A stretch of 62,000 nt of DNA, taken from contig NC_049982.1 in NCBI RefSeq assembly GCF_000003815.2, positions 18,281,534 through 18,343,533 of the forward strand. The letters run 5' to 3'. This document shows positions 10,671 to 24,300 of this stretch, in pieces. Source of the stretch: Branchiostoma floridae. Taxonomy: Eukaryota > Chordata > Leptocardii > Amphioxiformes > Branchiostomatidae. The notes beneath the pieces were generated by a model that did not search any database, was not told the DNA's origin, and saw only the letters and a list, made by a program, of their open reading frames with translations. Every line of letters starts with the position of its first letter. Position 1 is the first letter of the stretch. Made by a program: the position numbers and the translations under genes.

Positions 10671-13600
10671 CTGAAGCACAAGGGGCGGCATGGTCAGAAC
10701 AAAGGGCACAGTGTTACCATGGAAACCACTACTCATTGTCCTGCCACCCAGTAGCTGCAGGACCAAACTTGTACACTAGGCGGCGCTCAGGCACCTGCTG
10801 CAGGATCTGACGCTTGTAGTAGTACCTGTGTGATGAAAATGATGTAAGCTGCATTCTTGGTGTACACTAATGCTACATGTCTCTTACTTTTGTAAGCTCC
10901 AGTGAGTCAGTAAAGATTTTTCAGCAGTATTACTTGAAAATGTTTCCAACTACCACAAGGACTAGGATATTTTCCAACCAAACACAAGTTAACAAGTAGA
11001 TTAGATATTATTATACCATTACATAAGGCTACACAAACAAAACAGTAACAGACATCAGCTCACCTCATAGCACGTGACAGCTTCTCGTAGGTCATGTTGG
11101 GATTGTTCTTCTTGCGGCCCCACATGTTGGCGACGGCCTCGGACTGGACGAAGCGGAAGATGCCATCACGCCTGTCCTCCCACTTGATGACCTTTGGGTT
11201 GGTGGACGGGTTCTTCAGCAGGTCCCTCACAAACTCCCACAGGTGGTTACCCTTACCTACAGCAGACACACACAACAACATGTGGTCAGTCTTTCTGCAC
11301 GCACATGTCAGCATGCCAGAATCCAACATACCAAAAATACAGGCACCAAAGTGAGCCACCATGAGAAGGTTGAGTACTTACTGTGCTGGCGGCCTCTCTT
11401 CCCTGTGGTGAGCATTTCCTCCGTCACTGTGCGCACCTTCCTCGGGCGGCCACGGGCCCTCCTCTCGGGGGCTCCGGCAGGCTTGATCTTCATGTTGATT
11501 GGTGCGTTTTGCACAGAGAAGTCGACCGTGGGTTTGACTTCTTTGTCAGAGTCGTCATACATGTGCAACTCTGGGAACAAAAACAGCCAGGAAAACTTAA
11601 ATAAATTACATGCATTTCTTCATTACAAAACATGAATACCAGACAGAAAGCAAAGTCTTACTCTTAGCCAAAGAAAGCGACAAAGATGTGCTCATGTTGT
11701 TCTCACCATCTGTGTAGCTCCGGCGGGGAGAGGAGCCATAGCTGTCGTGGTCTGAGTCCCCGTCACTTGTCTCATACCGTGGCATGAAGAGGTTACCCAA
11801 GGTCCGGTCACCACTGCTGTAGTCTAAAAAACACAAGAGCAATAAAGGTTAAAAGAATACTGTGTATGTACTTGTAGCGCTTAGTCAGGTACACCAAAGT
11901 AGTACCAAGTAAAGATCAGAGAATATTCTCAGCTGGAAGCATATGTGATGGAAGTATTCTGCGGGAACACACACCTGATTCACTGCTACAGTAGTACGGT
12001 GAGGTGGGCCCGGGTGACATGGATGAGTAGGACTCGTCTGAAGCGGTCGGGCTGGGTGGGAAGTCGCTGAGCTCAACGTTGACATCCTCAAACTTGTCGT
12101 TGACATCGATGTCATCAGCGGTGATCCCGCCACAGTCTGGGAACAGGTCCTGCATAGGCAGGTCTGGAGAACAACACAGAAGTCATGTCAGCAAAGTCTA
12201 AGTCAACCAATGGAGTTACTCTAAAGGAATGGTCAATGATATATTGCATGCCAGCTTGAACTTACCATGCAACTCTGGACCTTTGGTGAAACATTCTTTA
12301 CACTACAAGAACCAAATATCCATTGACTGCTAGATAATGTTGAGAAACCTATCAACTTACCGTCCACTGGGGCTTGGATAAAGTCCATGTTCATCATCTC
12401 CTCATGCATAGCACGTACTGACTCTGACATAGTAGTGTCACTGGGGCCTTCACAGAAGGCAGGGGTTGGATCATAGAGGTACTGAGCTGCAAGAAGCCGA
12501 AATGCAATAGGTCAGCTGGTTAGTATTACTTGTTAATACAGTTAGTGAGTTGACTTACCATTATCATTTGACAAGGTTTGCATAAATCATTTGCAAGTTA
12601 GGAAGGCTGAAGAGTGAAGCAGTTAAGCTAGACAGTTCCTTGTACAAACTGAGAGAAAAATTTCACCTGTCTACTTACAATTCAATGTCTTTCCAATGGA
12701 AAAATAACACCAAGTTAGAACTAGGATAGAACCATTTTTGCATTTATAGATAAAAGTTCATCCCCTTGCACCTAATTACTTTACACCTACAAAATGTACA
12801 GGCTACAGTGGAGTGAAGAGTGCAAGTACCTTCTTCCAGCACCTTGCCGATGGAGAGGTACAAGATGTCTCCATAGTTGGGGCACAGCAGGGAGAACTCC
12901 TCCCTACTCATCATGCACAGCTTGGCGCCGTTGACGCGGAAGTGCTCAAAGTTGATCTCGTGCGGCGGCAGCTCGTACTCGGCGACCGCCCAGGTGAGGA
13001 AGCCGCGCACTTGTTGGTAGGACCAGTTCATGGGGTGGCTGTTGCACCAGTCTGCACAGGGACAAACAGAAAAGAGAAACATGTTAGTCAGACAGAACTC
13101 CAGAAAATAGCTTTGTTTGCCATTTATTTCAGCGCAATGTGATCAGCATGTGTGTAGACATCGCTGCCTGGCACAGCAGCATGAATATTGTATCCCAAAC
13201 AAAGGCCAAGATCAAAACAAGTGGATCATGTGTCAGTGTTAGGTATCAAATGTAACATCAACAAGGCACTTTTTCCAGGAACTGTTTTCCTGTGCTGCAT
13301 TAGGTTCCTGCCTTATTGTTCCTCACTGCCTCCAGGTGGTTTTAGTGCCTTTCAGTGTCAACATGAAAGTGTCTGCAAGGGGGAACACAAACACCCACAT
13401 TCCCCGAACATGACAAAACAAGAGGGCTGATATCAACAAGGACTATGATAAACACCACCATCTGTTGATTTGTGATGTTTGTAGAATGGTCTGTCAACTT
13501 ATTATAGTCCACAGTCCAAAGTCTGCGACAAAAACAAGAATGGAATGCCGACCCCCCCAGGGTACAGTGCTCAAACACACCTCAATGACTATGTCAACAC

Positions 13601-15935
13601 AACACACAATATATCACCAAAGAAGCCTTTGAAGGTGACATCACTGCTAATGTTTTCTGCAGCAAATTGTTGACATTTTTACTCCTTTTCGGGGCAAAAA
13701 GCTCTCTTCGTACCCGTCTTAGAATTGAAATTGGACCTGACAGACACTATTGATCTTGAATCAAGCATGCAATGTGTCGAATTCTTTAAAATCCTAGTAG
13801 CTTTTCAACCATAACTCAAGAGTTATGATGCTGTTTACACTATTTCTACTCTTGACTTTGAAACAGAAACAGAGGCCGGGTCAGACAGGTGGGCGCCAGA
13901 CAGCCAATTGATTGTCTGATTTTTTTCACCTTTGGCACTGAGATGATGCAATTATTCTGTAACTACTGTATGAATTCAACCATGTTTACATGAAGATCCA
14001 AATACTGTAACATTCCAAGTTCAATTTTATGGGGGGGGGGCATAAAGTGGACTGAACAAATATTTACTGCCTCAATGCCCTCATAATACTTAATGGTAGC
14101 CCAAGAAGCACATGGTAATGGTCGGAAAAAAGAACAATGGCAAGATGTACTTTCACGGGTCATCTTCTATGGGCACAGTCTTGAGCTGTGCTAAATGTAG
14201 GCAAACTGTCATGACAAGAAAAATGTGTTTTAAAACAAAAGAAACAGCACTAGTCCCATTCTAGCCCACAGAACTCAATCACCATGCTACATGATAAATT
14301 ATCCTCTTCTCCATGAGCCCCTTCAGGCTAGTCAATTGTTTAAGAATGTTAAAATTGCTAGCATAAATGAAAGCCCACTTACTGAACTGGTTCTGGATGG
14401 GCATGTAGTTGGCATGAGCCGTCTGCAGCTCAGTGAAGGATGCCTGCTCACTCTGCAGCGTGCAGCTGGACGGCAGCTCCGACTTGACCAGTCCCCAGGT
14501 GCTGGTCATGTTTGGCGGTGAGGTGGGCGGTGTCGGGAACACGGCGTCTGACGGCTGCGGGATCGCAAACTGTGTCGGCGTGGGAATGGGGAAGTTGGAC
14601 AGAAACTGGCCCAAGTCGAGGGTGGTGTCGTCAATCGCCTGGATCAAATGAAAATACAAACATACCGTCATGCACCGTCTAAAACTGTGAAAAGAATAGG
14701 AGCAGTGAAAGAGGGAACAGAAAAGCTGTACTTCTGCATGTTACCAACACTCCGTGGGAAAGTTGGAAGGAAGAAAAGCGAGAGCTGCTGCATGTTTGTA
14801 AAAAGGAGAAGTTGTACCAGAATTCCCACAAACGTTCAGTCGAGAAATAGTTTGGTGAAGGAAAAATTAAAAGTAGGCAACAAAACTAAAAAAAAACAAA
14901 GAAAACCGAGAAAATGCCTGGACAGACAGGAGCAATTACAGGTGGGACTCACAAGAGGACCTGGCTGCAACTGGGGTCTGGGCGGGCTGCGCTACGGTTA
15001 AGAAGCTAGAAGTGGCAACATGTTCTTCCAAGAAAAAATTTGCATAAATAGGTGCATCACCTTTCTAATCCCTATGAGCACATACAGCTCTATATTTGGA
15101 GTGGAAGTGGGCGGGGAAAAAAGCATGATTGACAGAAGAACAACATAAAAGTGAACAATGCCTTGTGGGCGGAGCTACCCTCTCCAAACTATATTGATTG
15201 ACATGTTAGGTATGAATGCTGCCCATGATGCAATGGTAGTATAGGCTAACCAATCAAGTCATGGCTTGATGCCACCAATGAGAGCAAAGCCAGCCAGACT
15301 GGATGAGGTAATAGCTTTTATCAGTATTCAGCTCATACTTTGCTTGGGGCAGAATTTGAATTCAAGCCAAGTCAAACACCACCTGTTTACAAACTTACTT
15401 GGGAGAGGAAAAATTGATACCTCTTGTCAATGCCAACTTCATACTTGTTATGGCATAGCTTAATGGCTCAGATGGAAGGTGTCTTATCAATTTTCAGAAC
15501 AACTTGAAGCGCAGTGACAGGCCTCACAAGAAGACATTTAAGACAACCTTACATGGCTGGAGGCAACAGCCTTTGTCTTCCTGTATTCAAGGGCACAAGA
15601 TTACCTGTCTGAACTTTGCCTTCTGGTGCAGAGCATGCCATTTCCTTGCAATTAAACAAGTAGCACTTAAAATGTTCAACAACGAGCATCTCATACTCCC
15701 CAAAACTTTCACAAGCTACGAGAATTACCGTATGGTTTCATGTTTTCTTCCTTCAGCTATCTGATCTCCCAAGCTATTGAAGCACACCCAGCCATGTTCT
15801 GTCCTCTAAAACGTTTCCCGACCAAACTTCACTGAACTGAGAATAATCCTTCATGTTTCATAAAAATGTCTCCTGTAACTTGAGTAAGAATCGAAGCAGT
15901 GTTGTTGTACCCACCTGTGTTAGTGATTCTGCCAT
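10574..15935 (-). CDS. ELF3: ESE/ELF3-like ETS transcription factor (PNT, AT-hook, ETS)
   Basis: Nine coding exons, all joining in phase: 15915-15935 (MAESLTQ), 14383-14638, 12830-13051, 12361-12486, 11975-12163, 11707-11823, 11382-11570, 11064-11256 and a last exon at either 10574-10670 or 10729-10825. Both versions give 469 residues. Exon 3 encodes a pointed/SAM (PNT) domain (about residues 94-165, [15 protein letters not shown] to [11 protein letters not shown]). Exons 5-6 are acidic and Ser/Pro-rich. Exon 7 carries an AT-hook, RGRPRK, near residues 350-355, a trait of vertebrate ELF3/ESE-1. Exon 8 starts the ETS domain ([11 protein letters not shown], then [18 protein letters not shown]) and the last exon completes it (YYYKR...). 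ESE factors are known activators of epithelial genes that bind GGAA sites. Whether this is the single pro-orthologue of ELF3/EHF/ELF5 needs a tree. The intron between exons 2 and 3 is about 1.3 kb. Confidence 0.9.
10729..10825 (-). CDS. ELF3: Alternative last exon B of the ETS gene
   Basis: A second copy of the terminal ETS exon, 58 bp upstream (in transcript sense) of exon A's acceptor. It has its own acceptor (CAG), the same length (97 nt, 31 codons plus TAG) and the same phase. It encodes [20 protein letters not shown] and [11 protein letters not shown]. About 18 of 31 residues match exon A; helix-3 residues are kept and the wing differs. Because both copies end in a stop they must be mutually exclusive, or B transcripts carry A as 3' UTR. 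Confidence 0.85.
14648..15914. other. Intron 1 of the ETS gene
   Basis: This is the intron between coding exons 15915-15935 and 14383-14638. A 117-codon plus-strand frame (14648-15001) is lysine-rich, lacks similarity and overlaps the antisense splice acceptor region, so I do not call it a gene. Confidence 0.6.
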
Positions 15936-16009
15936 GACTGTGACGAATGTTCAACCTTCCCGTGTGCAGCTTGCGGTGAATTTTGTGAAGACTCTTGAAC
16001 GTGCAGACA
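15936..16009 (-). other. ELF3: 5' UTR part of the first coding exon (ETS gene)
   Basis: Upstream of the ATG at 15935 the minus strand reads to an acceptor (TTTCTTACAG) ending at 16010, so 16009-15936 is a likely 5' UTR segment spliced to a non-coding first exon. Confidence 0.6.
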
Positions 16010-16720
16010 CTGTAAGAAATATGCAGAAAACATTTTACTTTTAGAAGTTTTAAGCAGAACCGCCACTGCCACTTAACGATGTCAGGAAAAAAAACATCGG
16101 TGGGAAATTATTTTGTGGTGCTGTACCAGGCGAACAAGGGCACAGGTGTTCATTTCTCTCTGCACAGTGTCATTTGCAGCCAGAGAAAGGTTCGTGTTGG
16201 TGTGAGAAAAGTATGCGGACTGGCCAATTACTTGTATTTGAACACTTAAGTAAATTTTGTCCATGTTGCTACGGGCCTTAAATGCACCACGGGCCAAACC
16301 TGTAGAAGTTAGCTTTGCAGCCACCCGTGTCCGTGTCGGGGCGCGTGCAGCCCGGCCTACGTGACCAGGAGCACGCGGTGGGCCCCGGGCCGCACCCTAA
16401 CACATCGCACCCGTACCCGTACCCGTACCGTACCAGACAGGGCAAACAATATGTCTCGGCGCGGCATGCAAGGTCTGGTGCAATCTGATCAAAGCATAAA
16501 TGTGTTCGGTCCTTTCCTGATCGCTTATGATCAGTGTGGCCTAAACCCCCACCAGCTGGTGGTAAAATAGGGGACCACGAGGCTGAAATCTGCAAAAAGG
16601 CGCACAACAGTTCCACGTTCTCCTTTCGGCAAACTTCTGCTTATCCGGATGCCCCCCTCCCCATTCATGTTTGTGCGCAACCTCCCGCCACTTTTTTTCA
16701 ACAAAAATAAAGGAACTTAC

Positions 16721-16922
16721 AAGTTTTTTCGAAGAATGTCAGATCTTCTGCAGGTTTCAAGCAACCATGCGGTGGTGACGCAGCACTGAGTCCCCGAGCT
16801 CAAACTTAAGATATTTTCGACCCATTTCAGCCTATATACCCCTGGCCAAGCTTCTTCTGGGAAAAGGGCTACGGGAAATCCCCCTCAATATTTGGACATC
16901 ACCGCTCTACGCTCTGATTGGT
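16721..16922 (-). promoter_or_regulatory. ELF3: ETS gene promoter and non-coding first exon
   Basis: On the minus strand a CCAATCAGAG box (about 16913-16922) is followed about 80 bp later by GGTATATAGG (about 16832-16840). A splice donor, AACTT|GTAAGTTCC, follows at 16721. This gives a TATA-driven non-coding exon of roughly 85 nt (about 16805-16721) that could splice to the acceptor at 16010. Confidence 0.55.
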
Positions 16923-17096
16923 CTGCATCAGCAGTGACGTTTTAATTATTCACACTTTTGAAGAGGATTAGGGCACGTGATGGCTGTCAACCAATTACAA
17001 GGCAAAACGTCACCAACTTCCCCGAAGTATTTTTAGAGTACGCCGAAAACAACAGCGCCACACCGTTGGCACACATGTGACCCAACTGGGCAGCAG

Positions 17097-17134
17097 CACA
17101 ACACAACACAACACAACACAACACAACACAACAA
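17097..17134. repeat. (AACAC)n pentanucleotide microsatellite
   Basis: About seven tandem copies of AACAC/ACACA, about 260 bp upstream of the TATA box of the ETS gene. Confidence 0.9.
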
Positions 17135-18200
17135 AAGATTGTTTGTACGATATAGATCTATGTTATATGAAGTAAGCCTATATTAATTTGTTGTTTGTTG
17201 ATCCAGGGAATCAGTTGACAAGCAACTGACCGGACTACCCTCAAGTTAAATAATAAACATATCTGAGACCATCTGAGTGTTTTCTAAACTGCCATATGTA
17301 TGTTTGATTTGTGCATTGTGCAATTTCACGCGGCCTGAACATTAATCCTCGGACGCCACCATGTAGTTAGTTAATTGCGTAATTTAAAGAAAAGTCCTCT
17401 CTTAAGAGACATATTCAAGTCAAGAAACGAGAAGTGCTTTGTCATTGTAGTTTCATCATAGAAAATTGAATACATGGCTGAAAGGAGGTCACGCCCTTTT
17501 CACTTCAACGGTTCTCAGTGCCGTCGGATTTTCCCGCTGATCTAACAACTGCTTTACGTTATGAATAGGACTGACACCCCGTGTCTGGTATCGCTGAGTT
17601 CAAGCAACACCATAGATTTGTAGATCTGTGTTGTACCTAATTTGCATTTCGTAAAAAAGCCCAACCAGCGTCAAATACAGACATAAGAACAAACGCTGGT
17701 CTTCTTATTCTGGAAGTTTTTATGTCCTTTAATTGTACACAACGTGTAGATGCTTAAATATTGGCTGCATGTTTGTTATAATAAATCAAGCGTGATAACT
17801 AATCCAAACAACTTAAAATCAATTACATACTAACAGCTCAAAATTATTAACTACATTCCCAAGAGGCAACGTTGCTGGCTCTGCAAAGAACCAGCAAAAT
17901 GTTCTGACATCTGTTTATGTACGTACAGAAAGTCTACAACTACAACCACAAGTGTAAAGGTGGAGACGCCCAACCCCATGAAACAGGAACAGTTAGTTGA
18001 TTGCACAACTCCTCCATTTTAAACAGCCGCAGAGCTGGCGGTCGGATACCCACACTCGCAGGTGGTACTAGTATGCGCGGGTACGGGGGTACATCCAGGT
18101 CATTGGATCAATGGGGACACACCCATGTCATTGTGGGATCCAAGGGGACACATCCAGATCAATGTGGGATTGCTTCATGGGGTCCAAACCATTGCATTTC
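17135..18200. other. Intergenic, nothing recognised
   Basis: Upstream flank of the ETS gene. No supported gene; regulatory content cannot be read from sequence alone. Confidence 0.5.
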
Positions 18201-18201
18201 G

Positions 18202-18213
18202 CTGTGTGTGTGT

Positions 18214-18292
<79 letters not shown>

Positions 18293-18304
18293 TGTGTGTG
18301 CGTG

Positions 18305-18360
<56 letters not shown>
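18202..18360. repeat. (GT)n microsatellite
   Basis: Roughly 155 bp of GT repeats with rare interruptions (TCTG, TATG, CG steps), ending in a CG-rich purine-pyrimidine run (GCGCGCGTACGTGCG). It is alternating purine-pyrimidine throughout. The 291-codon plus-strand frame through it (18001-18876) is a poly-Cys/Val artefact. Confidence 0.95.
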
Positions 18361-18365
<5 letters not shown>

Positions 18366-21300
18366 ACGTGCGTACGTTCGTGGGTGGGTGGGTGTATGTG
18401 TCTTGGTGTATAAAAAAGCGGATCGTTCGACCGGAAGTTGGGGCAGGTGGAACGTACGTTCGGTGGTTATTGTTTGTGGTTACATGGAAGAGATGTCTCC
18501 TTATCTTTGTAGAACGGTTTTTTGTATAAATTGTGCCACGCCTGAGGTAGTCGATCCCAGTGCCGTCCTGTTACAGCAACTATCAATTAAACCCGACGTA
18601 ACAAGTGAAGTAAATATTGATCTTAAAACAGTGATTTTTCCTGGATTTAAAGGCCCGCACCCTTCCTCTCACCGGGTACATCTTGTCCCGTACATTGTTT
18701 GTCCGCCTGCAACGGTTTTCTTGTATGTCCTAATGTACAGTATAGCGCACTGTAAACCGTTTTTGAGACATCATACTACTATGATGTATTTCTCCACCTT
18801 TCTAAGAAACCAAGAAGATCGATCCGCCGGGCAGTGGAGAAATATGCACCACTTCGCTATTATAATGCAAAGTTGATCTTGGCTGATGTAATCTGAATGC
18901 TATCTTGTTGCCATGGTCACAAATAGGGTTGATAACAGGAGAGAGCACGTCACACATTACAACTACAATACAAGTACCTCATGACCCGACTTGCCCTTCC
19001 TTTGTTAGTATGTCCTGACCTTACCCTTACCTCGAGCAGTTCCCCTTTTTCCTGCTCTAGTTTCTCCGAGGCGAATGATGATGGCAAGTATGTATATTTT
19101 TGGCGTGGGCAGGAAGTCAACAGAAGAGCGAAAGCGGTGACGTATGTGGTTTTACTTTCACATCTGGATGGTATGGACCGTTGACTGAGAAATGAAGAGA
19201 CAGAAACGCCAATGTGAATGATTGGCAACATGGTCGATCACCAACACCAAACTAAAAATTCATAAACAAAATACCAGACATGACAGACAAAACCGCTTTT
19301 GAAAGTTTGTTTTGAGAGTTGTCCTGACAAAGCTAACACAGTTCTTGGACATTCCATGAATGGTGAGGATTCCCCATCAATACCTGTGTACTTGTCACTG
19401 CTCACTGTAGTCACTCAGGTGTGTCCCAGGCTACGTGCATGACTGCATGTTTAAGTTCTTTAGAGTAAGTGATGTACCTTCACTTAGTTAAACCCATGTG
19501 AATCCCTCAGGGTAGGTTACTATATGTCCTTTGTTGCTTGTTCAGTATTTCAATAGAACAGGCTTCGCAGAGATATGCTTCTAAAAATTAACTGCATAAA
19601 AGTGACCAGTAAGCACCACATTCATATTTATTCATGCAGCACGCGTTGGATTTTCTCGCCCGGAGTAAGGAGGTAGCATGGCTTATCTTTACGCCTTTAC
19701 GCCTCAGAAGACCGTGTATAATGTGACAGGGGTAATAGGACGACGGAAAATCCGAGATCGTGCGTGCCCAGGTGTATGTGTGCACGCCCCGGAACTCTCG
19801 GACTCATCCCACATAGGACAAATCCAACGCGGATTGCAATCAATCAATCAAACAAACAAAATTTTCCTTATTTCTGGGGTATCTATGCCATTTGCACATG
19901 TTATTTCTATCATATGAATCTTACCAGAATCATCTTGGGAACGTAAATTCCTGTGGTGCAGAGATTATTCGGCCTCCATGGCAACACATCTCTGTTTGTA
20001 TGTGTGTAAACAAGTGCAATACCTTGTTTGAATTTTTCATGAATATGTCAAACTAGTACTGAGAAAGATAGATTTCTACACCACACTGCGTGTTGCGAAA
20101 AGAGCTCCATGATGACCGTTCAGAGAAAACAATTTCCCACCTGGCTGGAATGAGGAGCGATGGTTACAAGAGGCAACATTTGATGCACAATTACTGTTCA
20201 GCAGGAAAGCATATAATTCTTCCGCGACAGATGATGCCTTTAGTTATGAATTCAATAAAATTTACTTTCAAATTTCCTTTTAAGGTAGCAAAAAGGAACA
20301 GAGGCAAAAAATTCCAAGAAGTGTCGGTGTTCTGAGAAGAAGAGCGATATGAAAAGTGCAAATTAAGGACAAATTAAGGAAACCTATCCCGTATATTGCT
20401 TTTGACATGTAATATCTTAAAAATGTTTAATAATGTTTTAAACATGTTATATGATGAATTTTGTTATAAATATGGTCAAATATGTAATAACTTTACTTAT
20501 ATGCAATTGACTTTTGCAATACAATAAAATGACCAGAATCTCGGGACACCGCTCTAACTGTGTACATGAATGTAGACCCGAACAACTCAATAGCAAATGG
20601 TTAATATCAAGGCTGTACCTCTTTCATACACCTTTCCCAAAAGACATGACAGTTTCTTAGGATGACGGAAAAACCTACAATGACGGGCACTTCATCTTCA
20701 TGCACTATGATCTTCGTGTGAAATTGTCAGCAACCCTTAGATGGTTTTAAGCCTTATGGGCCGTATTGGCATGTGCTGACCACGACATATCAAAATGGCG
20801 TCATTACGGATTGTACATGTGAGTACTGTACATGTACCTTTGTGCGAAAATCCTCTCAAGTTCCTGTCTAGGACACATATGGCGAGTACGTACCTGTTAT
20901 ATGCTGGACAGGTACCAACATAACACAGGCCACATCTTTGTTTAAACCTGACAATCAAGCATGTCTATACCTGCCCTCCTGAAGGTAACCACGTCACTTT
21001 GATTGCTTTCTCGGAAAATCTGCACGCTTGTTTTCCCCAGCCATTATTTATTGTTCGGTTCGTGTATTCAACACACCCGCAATGCATACTTCTTCAGCCA
21101 TCTGTAAGTTTTGACAGATTAACGTTTAAATCAATGTCTCAGCGTTTGCATTGTTTTATTTTTCCCGGTATTCTGTTTGGAAATTCTGGGGAAAATTCTG
21201 GCTATTCTTCTGACCGAGTAATAGTCACAAGACGCTGGCACCGAGCCGGGTACCCGAGCCGGGAGGCGAGCGGGGATTCCCCTGCCAGGTCCCGGACAGA

Positions 21301-24300
21301 TATGGCTGGCCTCCCGTTAAGCTAACACACATACCACCTCAAAACCGTCGCACATAACACACTGATAACGTCTGAAAGAAATCATTTGAGCGTTAAAAGT
21401 AATCTCAGGTGGCAAGGATAGGTATGCTTTATCCGGTCGTACATTTCTCAGGTCCTTCAGACTGTGGTGGGGTGCATATTGGCGTCCCACCTAGCATGAC
21501 AACATTTACAGTTGGCTGAACATGGCTGCACACGGAAATACTTCAGGTAAAAATCGAGTAACAAATGAAAATCGCTGTGTACAGCTCTGGACTCTGGATA
21601 ACCTGCAATATTTAACTCACAATGCCAAAAAGACATGACTTGCATTATTTTGTAACTGTTCATTTTAGCTTCTTGTAACTTTCATAATTTCGTATGATTT
21701 GCTCTTTTCATGACGTAGCATAAATGTGATATAGAATAAAAGTGGCTCAGTGTTATCATTTGTTATTTGTGTGTAGTGTGCGTGTTGCTGTATAAAAAGT
21801 AGTCGTAGCTGTATCCCACTCCTTCCGTGGGATTTTATCGACGTCCCGGGAGAAGGGAGGTGGTGGGGATGACAATCTTTAGTTTTTAATAATAAGTGCC
21901 TCGGAACAATTTGTCCAATTGCAGGTTAACTATTCTAACTATTCTGTGTGTGTGCTACAGACAGATGGTAAACTGTCAATCACTTTTATGGTAGATCGCT
22001 TTTCCATGGCTGCAGGTTAATCCATTAACATTAGTTCTACCAGTCTTATGTCTACGATGGCTATCGTTGAGGTACTTTCCCATGAGTCGCGATTTCGTCG
22101 ATTATTGGGACATATTTGTAAAAGGTTATACATTCATCTTGAGTATTCTCAGACTTGTACAATGTATAACGTATTCGTCTGCATTTTCCCTTAACGTCGT
22201 TTCTGTTCGCGTTTGGCTGAGATTTTATTTTTTTATCGCAAATCGTTAGTGTTTGAATAGAATTTAAACAATTCATTTTGTCCTATGTTGTATGGAACAA
22301 ATCCTTCTGGAATACATGGTCTTCTCCTCTGTTCTTTTGTGACAACAAAAACCGTGTGACCTTAAATCGTTATTGCGCTGCCAAACACTTTACTATGTTA
22401 AAGACTGGCCTTTATAGTTGTCATGTGGTTGTAATGCCCCTTGCCACCTTCATGCTTTCAAGACCAGCATGGAATAAGAAACATCAAAACCATTCTATTT
22501 GTAGCCCCATTCAGATAGGAGCATGAACACCTTGTACATCCGTGTACAGATGTGTACAAAGGTGTGAGTTTTGAGGCATAGACTTTTGTGATCTATCCGT
22601 GTTTCAAATTTGTGCAACTGGCTCAAACCATGTAGCTGAACCAATAAGAACATTCCCTTGTTCTCATAAAACATGGTTATAGTCTATCACCGTCACAAAT
22701 CAGTAAACTTTGAGCGATGTTTAATAACGATCTCTATGTCGAGTGAGAGGTTCACTTGGTCGGTCGCCATGTTTGTTCGCTACCTTCATCGCCTTTAGTA
22801 TGTGTTAACAGTTTACACTTCCGTCAAATATTAACACAATACGAACATACTTAGCCTAGGACAACATATTCGTAACTTTCTTATTACCCATACATAACAG
22901 CGGATACAAAAAATGTTTTTACGCACAGAGCTTGTGCACGTTTATTAGTTTTGAACAAAAATGACATCGCCTGCCTATGTGTGATATTAGCGATACAGGC
23001 AAAAAGGATGGCAATTACACAACATTAAACAATTATTACACACAGCTTTATGTTAAATTTGGAAGTTAATAAGCTACTTGATAATGCAAAATTTTAAAGC
23101 TGATCACAAATATGACGGCAAAGTGAGGGAAGGATGTTCCTCGAGAGTACATAAATGTGAATCTTCAAAATAATCCTTACATGATTCCTAACTACTTGCA
23201 AACCACTTGCCAACGTAACATTGGGTTCCCATAATTTTCGAGAAGAAACGGTGTCTATATTGTTCTTTATGCATGTTAACAGAAAACCATAAAAACATAA
23301 CGGCAACTTGTTGTATATATCACACCGAACGAACTGTCGCACCGGACCGTATGGTGTTTGTAGCTATGACGGTGATGTCTGTACTGTACTTTGTGATGCA
23401 CAACATTGACATACCCTGTATTTTAACAATCCGTCCCGAAATCAAGTGCCAGTTTTGTATTAGAACTGTGCGGACAGCTTGAATGAAGGTTCACTTCGTT
23501 TCGAAAGGTAAAACGTCATTGTAATTAATATTATTGATATTCGTCTTTCACACACTTAGTTGACACATGTACATGGTCACATCTACGCAGGCACACTGAG
23601 ACGTCGACTCAGGTTAGTCTTTTGGCATATTTCCCGTGAAGGGAAAGTGCCATCAGAACACTAAGGTAATCCCCGTACATGTATAAACACAGCAATTTGG
23701 GCACATAAACGCAATACATTAAGCGGCAACACAATCAAATTGTCCCGAAGATACGATTGTTTATGCGCGTTGTACATATCGTATGCACTACGCACATTGT
23801 GACTTTGAACTTTACGTTCTAAAACGTACACATTTAGCAGCGCTACAAACAAGTAGATTTAATAATCTATGGAAAATGTTCTTCTGTTTTTAGCTGCAAT
23901 CGAAGTTGAGTCCTACAGCATGATCTTCTGTTCTATATCACAAGACAAAAACAATGCCTGCAACGTTAACCGTTTTTCTGCCGACACGATATTTTTTTCC
24001 CTCCGATTTCCTGTTCATGCGACTATTTTGGTGCCCAGTGGGTTTATGTGGGGATTCCCGTGTGAAAGTGATCAGTGTCTGAAGTTATCATGGTTTTGAC
24101 AATGAAGTATTTCTAGCTGCGGCACGAGATATAGCCTGGCCACCTGACTACGCCACGCTCGGATTCCCCTTCCTCAGCCGTGCAAGTCTTTCTGACCCAG
24201 CACCCACCGTAAGGACACAACCCTCCTCGGCCCATGGGCCCACATCAAACGGAATTTTCCGTCGTACCATTTTTGATGGGTATAAAAATATGACACAAAC

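Noticed and set aside
14648-15001. 117-codon Lys-rich plus-strand ORF
   Set aside because: Lies in an intron of the ETS gene, begins over the antisense acceptor region and has no recognisable domain.
18001-18876. 291-codon plus-strand ORF
   Set aside because: Its middle is poly-Cys/Val from the GT microsatellite; the flanks show no similarity.
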